This document shows, in pieces, positions 33,164 through 43,195 of a DNA stretch of 64,000 nt; position 1 is the stretch's first letter, and each line of letters begins with the position of its first letter. The translations under genes were made by a program, and so were the position numbers. Source of the DNA: Hydra vulgaris (Eukaryota > Cnidaria > Hydrozoa > Anthoathecata > Hydridae); contig NC_088933.1 of NCBI RefSeq assembly GCF_038396675.1, positions 13,209,501 through 13,273,500 of the forward strand, given 5' to 3'. The notes beneath the pieces were generated by a model. That model searched no databases. It worked only from the letters and a program-made list of their open reading frames with translations, and had not been told where the DNA came from.

Positions 33164-35098
33164 CTAAAACATTGTGAATAATATCTCAATGCAAAGAATT
33201 ATCGTAAATAAATTAAAACGCAACGAACTTGCACTGGATCCACTTGGTGATGTCGGTTTAGTATCTGGTTCAGTTTGCCCAAGTTTCATGTCGTACCACC
33301 AAAAACAACCATTTGGTGGTTCACCTATTTTTTTAAACATTTTTTCAGCATCAGGTAATGGTAAACTCGATTTTAAAATATCTAATGCATTTGCATTTTG
33401 TAAAAACGTTGGGCACAATGGTAAAATTGATCTGCTCGAATCTGATGTCAGAAAATAATCGGCTAACGCCAACGAATAACGGTTGACATCACTACTATTA
33501 TTGATCTCTGGCGGGCCTTTATAAATGAAATCATGATTCCAATCTGACCAATAATTTGTATAAGGTGTACCAACTTGCAATTCAGCCATTTTACTTTCTG
33601 GTATTAGGCGAAGAATGAGATGGATTCTTCGATACCCACCTTCTTTGTATTTTCCTGCATTGGGACACATTCCATAACATTTCTCATTCAAAATTTCAAA
33701 ATTTTTTTTGTTTTTTTTAATTTTATCCACAATTCGAAGAGATTCATCCACTGTTTGACATGTTAGTCTTAGACCAATGGTATCATTTAAATCCTGAAGT
33801 CTAGTATTGTCTTTTTCTAGTTTTCCCAGAATACTGTTTGCTTCCTTTAAACGACCCGTTAAAATTGCATTGTTTTTTACTATATCTTTAATACTTTTTT
33901 GTAATGATTCAAACGCAGGTTTGAAAGTTTGAATAAATTTTTCAATTTCATCCAATGTTGGTAACTTAGTTATAGTAAAGCTACTTCTTTTAAACCTGAT
34001 GCTTTGTGTTTTTTTATGCCAATCACTCATAAGGTTATCCCAAAGGTTAGGGCTGTCATCAATTAAAATATAGTCTCTTGTATGGCCGCAATTAGTTTCC
34101 AAATCGTGCTGCAACCGATTTAGGTCTAAGCTTCTGCGATTTTTGAAAGATGTTTCTGATTTACCGGAAGCTTTTTCAGGCAAAGCTAGACGCATATCGT
34201 ACCACCAATAGCAAGCGTTAGAGGGTTCATTAACTTTATTGAACATTTTCAATGCGTCTTTTTCTGGTAAAGTCTTTTTTAAAATATCAAGAGCATTTGA
34301 TTTTTCTAATATTTCTGGACATTTTGGCATATGATTCCGATCTTCATCTAATTTTAAAAAATAATCTGCTAGGAATAAAGAGTAATTCTTCACTGTTGTT
34401 TGGTTTGTAATTACTTCGGGTCCTTTATAAATAAAGTCATGGCTCCAATCCGCCCAATAGTTGGTAAATGGTGTACCAATTTGTAACTCAGCTGTTTTGT
34501 TATCCGGTTTTAAACGAAGAATGAGATGAATTCTCCTATACCCGCCTTCCCTGTATTTTTTAGCACCAGGGCACATTCCGCTACATTTTTTCTCTATAAC
34601 TTCAAAATTTGTTGTATCTTTTTCAATAACGTTGGTTATTTGATTAGAATCGCTAACTGTTTGACAAGTTAACCTTAGTCCAATAATATCATATAAACTC
34701 TCGAGAGTAGTTCCACTTTTTTCGAGTTTTCCTTGAATGCTGTAAGCAGTTTTCAAACGACCAGTTAAAACAGCACTGCTTTTCACAATATCTTTGATGG
34801 TTTTTTGTGCAAATTTAAAGGCAGGTTCAAATGTTTTGATAAATTTTTCAATTTCTTCTAATTTCGGTACTTTATTTTTTGTATAGGCATTCCTCTTTAT
34901 TCTATATCCATTTTTAAAATCATTTACTGCGCGTGTTTTCCATGTTTGAATAAGTTTTTCCCAATCACCTTCGTCTTCAATGAAGATATAATCTCGACTA
35001 TGATCGAATCCTATGTCCTCAGCTAAAACTTTAGACTTGTATATATTTATAAAACTTGCTATAAAAAAAAATCGGATTGTCAGCAAAGTCTTCTTCAT
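33164..35098 (-). CDS. GPI-anchored (predicted) protein with two RelA/SpoT-like synthetase domains
   Basis: 644 codons, no introns, paralogue of 4192-6075. Residues 1-26 form a signal peptide. Domain 1 (about 70-300): RIKRNA dibasic site, GRLKTAYSIQGKL (113-125), DIIGLR, GGYRRIH, AELQIGT, WSHDFIYK and CYWWYDM. Domain 2 (about 338-608): FKRSS site, GRLKEANSILGKL (415-427), DTIGLR, GGYRRIH, AELQVGT, WNHDFIYK and CFWWYDM. All four domains of the window keep the R-x-K-x3-S-x3-K, D-x-x-G-x-R, GYRR-x-H and Glu-x-Gln signatures and all have Gly where bacterial enzymes have Arg in IRT. After the second domain, where the paralogue stops, a Ser/Gly/Pro-rich spacer and a 17-residue hydrophobic tail (FNLFTIILCIEILFTMF) follow, a typical GPI-attachment signal. 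Predicted location: cell surface. Function and nucleotide product are unknown. Confidence 0.9.
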   Translation of the reverse strand: MKKTLLTIRFFFIASFINIYKSKVLAEDIGFDHSRDYIFIEDEGDWEKLIQTWKTRAVNDFKNGYRIKRNAYTKNKVPKLEEIEKFIKTFEPAFKFAQKTIKDIVKSSAVLTGRLKTAYSIQGKLEKSGTTLESLYDIIGLRLTCQTVSDSNQITNVIEKDTTNFEVIEKKCSGMCPGAKKYREGGYRRIHLILRLKPDNKTAELQIGTPFTNYWADWSHDFIYKGPEVITNQTTVKNYSLFLADYFLKLDEDRNHMPKCPEILEKSNALDILKKTLPEKDALKMFNKVNEPSNACYWWYDMRLALPEKASGKSETSFKNRRSLDLNRLQHDLETNCGHTRDYILIDDSPNLWDNLMSDWHKKTQSIRFKRSSFTITKLPTLDEIEKFIQTFKPAFESLQKSIKDIVKNNAILTGRLKEANSILGKLEKDNTRLQDLNDTIGLRLTCQTVDESLRIVDKIKKNKKNFEILNEKCYGMCPNAGKYKEGGYRRIHLILRLIPESKMAELQVGTPYTNYWSDWNHDFIYKGPPEINNSSDVNRYSLALADYFLTSDSSRSILPLCPTFLQNANALDILKSSLPLPDAEKMFKKIGEPPNGCFWWYDMKLGQTEPDTKPTSPSGSSASSLRFNLFTIILCIEILFTMF

Positions 35099-36117
35099 GT
35101 TCTTGTTATAGCGATTAAAAAGTTACTTTATAAAACCATCAGTTTTGCGATATCAAGTTTGTTTTATTAAATATATTGTTTAAATAATAATTCAAACAAT
35201 ATTTGTATCGGATTGACGTCATGGTTGGCACCTCAATCCAAAGATGTACTCAGTCAATCGCTGTTCTTATTTTTTATTTTTTATTTCATTTATAAATTCC
35301 AACTTTAAAAAAAAGAAAAGAATCTATATAGATATTTTATTTACTTTAACATTTTATTTAGAAACATGGATATACAGAAACATACATATAGAAAAAGATA
35401 AATCTTTTTTTTTAAAGGACGAAGAAGGGAGGTTTCAAGGCTATTATGTGCTCTAAGAAAACTTAATAGTATTTTCACAAAGCACGATGAAGATCATTTC
35501 AGTAGAAAGTTAACGCCTCTATTTTTATTTTATTTTACTAAGAGCAGACCTCAAACTTCGGAACTTTTGATTCTGAAGGAAGGGCTCTTACCACTGTGTC
35601 ACGGCTTATTTTAAGTCTAAATGAATTTGTGCAAAACCTCTAAAATAAAATATAGAAATGATAAATATTTATAAAGTCAGTATTTACCAACAGCTTTTAT
35701 GTGTATATACAACAATAATATTAGTTTAAAAACCTTCTAGTTGAACAAAAAGTAAAAAAAGAATGAAGTTAAAAAAAAGTATTTTCTAAAAATAAAGAGT
35801 AATTGTAAGTTTTGAGAATATAGCATATATTGAAATTTTAGATTTCAATGTTTATTGTCTTACTTTAATATTGTTATTAATTTATTGGTTTTTCGTAATG
35901 AGGCTGAATCTGACAAAGTATTTGAATCACGAATTTTAACGTTAATTATTTTTAACTGAAAACTTAAAAAATCTGTTACTAAGTTAATCCGTTTACGGTC
36001 ACTCATAAATATAAAAATATATAAAAAATACGGTCACTCACTATATAAAACAACAAAATTAAAAAAATTAAAAAACAAACGATAAATGTTTATGTAGATT
36101 TTACTTATTTTACATAC
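35099..36117. other. upstream flank of the second synthetase-like gene; no gene seen
   Basis: AT-rich. A ttttataaagt word on the minus strand sits about 25-35 nt before the ATG and could be a TATA box, but this is weak. The ORF on the plus strand near 35244-35456 looks like chance. A tRNA-like remnant is at 35545-35612. Confidence 0.45.
35545..35612 (-). repeat. tRNA-like remnant (SINE-type)
   Basis: The minus strand reads aagccgtgacacagtggtaa and continues with an anticodon-arm-like and a degenerate T-arm-like segment (aagtttgaggtctg in place of a B box). The overall length of about 70 nt fits a tRNA shape, but the acceptor stem does not pair. Most likely a tRNA-derived repeat. Confidence 0.35.
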
Positions 36118-36133
36118 ATACATGCATACATAC

Positions 36134-36164
<31 letters not shown>

Positions 36165-36395
36165 CATACATACATACATACATACATACATACATACATA
36201 CATACATACATACATACATACATACATACATACATACATACATAAATAAATACATAAATACATTCATACATACATACATACATACATACATACATACATA
36301 CATACATACATACATACATACATACATACATACATACATACATACATACATACATACATACATACATACATACATACATACATACATACATACAG

Positions 36396-36445
<50 letters not shown>

Positions 36446-36730
36446 GTATACATGTATGTATGTATGTATGTATGTATGTATGTATGTATGTATGTATGTA
36501 TGTATGTATGTATGTATGTATGTATGTATGTATGTATGTATGTATGTATGTATGTATGTATGTATGTATGTATGTATGTATGTATGTATGTATGTATGTA
36601 TGTATGTATGTATGTATGTATGTATGTATGTATGTATGTATGTATGTATGTATGTATGTATGTATGTATGTATGTATGTATGTATGTATGTATGTATGTA
36701 TGTATGTATGTATGTATGTATGTATGTATG

Positions 36731-36762
<32 letters not shown>
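36118..36762. repeat. giant (CATA)n-(TA)n-(TATG)n palindrome
   Basis: (CATA)n occupies about 36118-36405 with one interruption at 36240-36268, a (TA)n core follows to about 36440, then (TATG)n to about 36762. The two flanking arrays are reverse complements of each other, so about 640 bp form one cruciform-capable palindrome. The Cys-Met-Tyr-Val and His-Thr-Tyr-Ile ORFs on both strands are artefacts. Confidence 0.95.
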
Positions 36763-36763
<1 letters not shown>

Positions 36764-36949
36764 GCATCAAATTTGGAATAAATTCTACTGCACTGAGCGC
36801 ATCAATTGTTAACCAAGACTTCTGAAAAATTTAATTCTCCTTAATTATAACGAACGAAAAAAGTTTTATAACATTGTCTATGGTTTAAGTCTTATCGTGT
36901 ACTTTGACTCTTTAATAAAATCTGAAAGAGTAGATTCATCTATGGGTTG

Positions 36950-37036
36950 ACTGATGTCCGGCTTTTACGAAAGAGGGCACAGTACGAATCCTAATCTTTA
37001 TAGATTCGGCACTGTATTAAAAAGCCGGATATCAAA
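36950..37036. repeat. imperfect hairpin with ccggctttt/aaaaagccgg ends
   Basis: Ends gtccggctttt and aaaaagccggat are inverted. Inside, cacagtacgaat and attcggcactgt pair again. Possibly a very short MITE whose right end was then tandemly amplified (next entry). Confidence 0.6.
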
Positions 37037-37127
37037 CAACATTAGATTTCTCCTAATTAAAAGCCGGATATCAAACAACATTAGATTTCTCCTAATTAAA
37101 AGCCGGATATCAAACAACATTAGATTC
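37019..37127. repeat. 39-bp tandem repeat, about 2.7 copies
   Basis: Head-to-tail copies of a unit starting aaaagccggatatcaaacaa and ending ttagatttctcctaatt. Confidence 0.9.
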
Positions 37128-37639
37128 AGTTGATCTTTTTAAAGAGTTTGCTTGATCTTTTTGAATCTCAGATTTGTGAAATATAATTGTAGGGATACTT
37201 GTCACAACTATCACTGCTAAGTCTCTGTGGCAAAGTAATCAAAGAAACTATACAAGTTTGGGAATTTTTAATTCTTCACGATTGTCTCACTTTTGAGAAG
37301 AATTACAAACCATGGTTAAATAAAAGTGGTGAAAACCCTAATTTTTCAGATTAGCCTAAAAAGGTAGTAATTATTATATTTATAAACTATATATAGATGT
37401 ATTAATTGTAAAATTATTAATCTTACTACCAAGTGTACCGGTTTGAAGTGAGCATTATGATACAAATATGTCAATAGGAAACATTTGTTGTGAGCAAGCC
37501 GTAATTTTTTTTGTTTGATTAGAATAACATCTGTCAAATATATTTTATATACATCAAGTCATTGAACAAACAAACTAAATTTTTTTCGTGTTACAAATGT
37601 TTAACTTTTTTTACCAGGAGGTAATGATTTGCGGAAAGC

Positions 37640-38370
37640 ATTATTTTTTTATTTTCATTTAAAGAAATGAGTTTATTGCTTGTTGAGGCATATGGTGTTC
37701 ATGCTTTATCAGAAAAAACATGTAAAAGATGGTTTAAATGGTATCAAAAAATGATTTTGATGTGAGAATTGAAAAACGTGGAAGACACCAAAAATGTTTG
37801 AAGACGTCGAACTGCATGCAATAATGGATGAAAATAATATTTTGAGTCAAAATCAAATGGGAACAAAGTTAAATGTTGCACAACAAACAATATCTGATCT
37901 TTTAAAAGCTATGAGAGAGATCAATTAGTGTAAGAATGGGTACCACATAAATTGAATGAAAGACGGATGGAAAACTGAAAAAAAGCTTGTAAAGTTTTTC
38001 TTCAAAAACACGAAAGATAATCAGTTTTCCATCGAATTGCTACTGGTGATGAAAAATTGAATATTTTGAAGAACTCTAAAAGGAAAAAATTATGGATCAT
38101 TCAGGACAACCACCAACATTGACTGCAAAACCAGATAGATTCGGCAAGAAAGCAACGCTCTGTGTGATGGGATTGCATATTTTTTAATCAATGGCACACC
38201 CATTGGCGGAGCAGTAATTTGATTCTTACGTAGAAGACGAAAATTGGATGTCTGATTGATTTGCTTCAAAAGACAAGCACTTCTATTGGCGTGGTATCCA
38301 AAAATTACCAGAAAGGTGGCCAAAATGTATAAAATGCAATGGTCAATACTTTGATTAAATTTTTTTAACT
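37640..38370 (+). pseudogene. mariner transposase, internally deleted and frameshifted
   Basis: Fragments on the plus strand, in several frames, match the mariner order. An HTH part reads EAYGVHALSEKTCKRWFKWY (37686 onward) with EKRGRHQK. The first catalytic part, HRIATGDEK (about 38030), is followed by KRKK-W and GQPPTLTAKP with FGKKATLCVMG. The C-terminal block reads HFYWRGIQKLPERW near 38280-38330. The region with the second and third Asp is missing. Numerous stops. No clear inverted termini were found. Confidence 0.8.
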
Positions 38371-39194
38371 TTCCCTTCAAAAGCAGTGTTTCATTTTCAC
38401 AAAATATTTTTCATTTTTATTTAAAATATGAAAAGTACGCATTTTTACAAGATATAAATATTTTTCTGAAATTTCCCAAAAACAAAGTTTTATCAAATAC
38501 AATGTCCTAGCCTATGGCTGATTTTTACATTGCAATTGATGAAATATAAAAGGTACCTAAAAAAAATCTGCATTGTTTAGTTCAAATCCAAAAGTCCCTC
38601 AAGAGTTGATTGCTTTAACATAATTGTTTCTTTTCTGCTGAAGACAGAAATTGGAACGTTTTTGCACTATTCTTCCGAACTATTTATAAATGTTAGCCAC
38701 TCTGAAGCCACTGAAAAAAAAAAAAAAATTGATAGGTGATATGCATTAAATCGCAGTGACGGAAACACATTTACTGCTATAGTATTATATTGTTTAGAAG
38801 AGAAATAAATTTATATCAAATCTAAAGTCATTTAGTAAGTGAGGGGCCTGGCCCAAGCTTCCATTAAAATGGGGCTTTTTACAAACTCGGCCCCGGCAAA
38901 AGTATAAGTCTTTGCAGAGGTTGATAGCAGGGGCTAAACAAAAAAATTAAAATACTTTCTACATTATAAATTTATGCATACATTCACTCTCAACAAGCAA
39001 AAAAATATCTGATATGCATCGACATTATACGATCTCTAATATACGTCTAAAATATACGTATCTACAATAGATATAAATTAACACAAAATTAAATAAAAAT
39101 TAACTACAAAATATACGTATCTACAATAGATATAAATTAGACAAATTTTAGATGGTAATTGCTGGGTAATGTATCAGCAAAATTAAATTAGATT
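38371..39194. other. non-coding DNA
   Basis: No gene. About 38842-38905 contains GC-rich words (gaggggcctggcccaagc) that may be a solo hAT-type end, and a direct duplication of about 30 bp (atatacgtatctacaataga) occurs near 39050-39140. Confidence 0.45.
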
Positions 39195-39376
39195 ATGTAT
39201 GCTGATGATACAAATTTGTTTATGTTCAATAATGATATTATGGAGATATGAGTATTAAATTGATGAAAGTAAACAAATGGTTCCTTTATAATAATAAACA
39301 AATTAAAAAAGAGGAATTTTTAAAATACCTTGGAGTTTTTATAGATAAAATCTCCAAGGTATTTTAAAAATTCCTC
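39195..39376 (+). pseudogene. LINE reverse-transcriptase fragment ending in a hairpin
   Basis: Reads MYADDTNLFMFNNDI (catalytic Asp-Asp), then KVNKWFLYNNKQIKKEEF and LKYLGVFIDKI, the usual RT-to-thumb order, with a stop in between. The last 25 bp of coding sequence (39311-39335) are repeated exactly inverted at 39352-39376, so an inverted duplication truncates the fragment. Confidence 0.75.
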
Positions 39377-40227
39377 TCGGCTATCATACATAAAATACAT
39401 TGGGTTTTCTACTAATCGACTAAAAGTCAATTTAGTCAAACAATAATCTTTAAATCTTTATATCATTTTAATTCAGTTTAACTTTTTCAATCTTTAATTT
39501 TTGTTTATTTATTTGACAACAATAGCATGTGTTCTGATAACTTTTACATACTACCTAGCTCATAATATGTTTACATTATTTATACCTAATTAAATTTTTG
39601 GTTATGTATACCATTAATTTTTATAGACTTTTTGATATTTAGAATATTTGCTAAATATAAAACGGTAAAAAATTGTTAGGTTTTAGGAATAAAATCATCG
39701 GATTGACCCTGCTCTCATATTATTTTGTTCTATTAATGATTTAAATGATGACGTCAATGCAAACAACAAGATTATGTTTTTCTCATAAAAAGGAAAGCAT
39801 ATTCTCTTGCCGTTTTCTGTAATGTGAAGCTGTTTGTAATGTGAAGTTTTCTGTAATATGAAGTACATTAAACTGGAGATTAACATCGAGATTTGAATTT
39901 TTTGTAATGTACTTTGACATCAAGTTGACATTTCTTATGAAAAGTCTCAGATCTCAAATAAGATTAGTCAATTCTGCTTGACTCAATCTGAGTGGTGCTT
40001 CATCTGCTAACAAAAACTCAGGATCATTTGATGTTAATGGCTTGTTTTCTTCATTTTCTTTTATTTCTTCTTCATTTCTGCCTTCATTTTCTGTTTTTAA
40101 CTCATAACTTTGTGAAACAAGGAACTGTTAATCTATCCAAATGTCGAATAGATCAAATAGCTGATGGAAGATTTTGATATCGAACTGTTTTTACTTTTTT
40201 CTTTGACAAACCTGTCTTAATGATTCC
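39377..40227. other. AT-rich non-coding DNA
   Basis: No gene. A small direct duplication of tgtaatgtgaag-type words occurs near 39820-39860. Confidence 0.45.
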
Positions 40228-40416
40228 CCAGTGAAAAATAAAACCGCGTCCCACATGCGTTCCGCGTGGGTTCCGTGTGGGATTGATGGGATTTATGTGG
40301 GACGGATTTTCCCATGTAGTATCCGTATGGAAATTTGTCACCTTAAACCCATGTGGGTAATTTTGTGGATTGTGGATTAAGATTTGCGCATGTGGATTAA
40401 GACATGTGGATTAAGA

Positions 40417-40802
40417 TTTGTGCAAATAGACGTATTATTAGGATAATATAATAGTTATTTGAATATAGATCTTGAGTAAATTATTACATGTGGGAACCAT
40501 ATGGTATTTACACACATGGGAAATCCCACGTGGGTTTCCTGTGGGATTTGCATGGGAATTAATTTAAAAGCTGGAAACTAAAAAAAAAACTAAAAAAAAT
40601 TTTTTAAATCAACATTGCATTGCGTTACGTTTATATTGTGTGAAAATATTTTATATTAATAAAGAGAATGGCAAGCAAGTATGTAAGTACCACGAATAAT
40701 TTTTATCTTTCCTTATAGAAATAAGATTAAGATTTGTGCAAATAGACGTATTATTAGGATAATATAATAGTTATTTGAATATAGATCTTGAGTAAATTAT
40801 TT
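40417..40802. repeat. direct repeat, about 70 bp
   Basis: A segment containing gtgcaaatagacgtattatt and gaatatagatcttgagtaaa occurs at about 40417-40486 and again at about 40731-40800. Confidence 0.85.
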
Positions 40803-41561
40803 GCAAACAATTTACTGATGCAAGTTGAAATGTTGTCAAAAACCAATCTTGCATGCATAGCACACTGCAGTGTCCCACAAAGAAATGCAGGTTTGAAAGT
40901 CAAAGAATTCCCAATTTTCTTTATTAAAAAAAGAAAAAAATAGGATGGGTTTCTGTAACTTTTTTTATGCTCCAAAACTTTTAACTTTAGATATAATAAA
41001 GTCCTTAAGACTTAAGGGACTTACGAACTACATTGAGGAACAAAAACAGGATATTTACAGAAACTTTTCAATTTTTAATCTGGAGTACCACAGTTTTATT
41101 GATAATAAAGCCTCTGGGTCCAGTTTTCAAAGTAATATGATCTAAGTAATGTTTAAATAAAATAATATGCTTTAAAATGCATATAGTTATACATATAACT
41201 CCTGATAGTTAACTATATGTATAACTAGTTATACATATAATTTGTTATAAAAACTTATTTTTTAAGGTTATGCTTGAATAAATTAGTACCAATTAATTCA
41301 AATTCAAGATTTAGTTAAAGCTCAAGTTAATGTTCTTATTTATTCATTGTTTTTGTAAATACTATATTTATTTGTTCAAATTTATCAGTTAGTACTATAT
41401 TTTACTACAGTAAGAATGTTTATCATTGTTGAACGTGATTTTATGTTGTTATTGATGTTAAATTTATTACGTTTCAATAACTCAGATTGAATCTTAACTG
41501 AATTATTGTAAGCTTTGTAGGGGTTTGTTGTATATCAAATGGTGTTGTAAATAAAGTAAAG

Positions 41562-42948
<1,387 letters not shown>

Positions 42949-43195
42949 TTTACTTTATTTACAACACCATTTGAGATACAACAAACCCTTACAAAGCTTA
43001 CAATAATTCAGTTAAAATTCAATCTGAGTTATTGAAACGTAATAAATTTAACATCAATAGAAAAGTAAAGCTGTCATCATTTAAAATGTAAAGGGTGTTG
43101 TCAAAATATATTGATAGTAAAATTAAGGGTTTTTTTTTTTTTAAACATCTTCGCTTCCAACAAGGCTGCAAGCAGCCACTGATTAAAGTTGGAAG

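Noticed and set aside
36034-36825. Met-Tyr-Val-Cys and Ile-His-Thr-Tyr repeat ORFs up to 219 codons
   Set aside because: Artefacts of the CATA/TATG arrays; no unique coding sequence.
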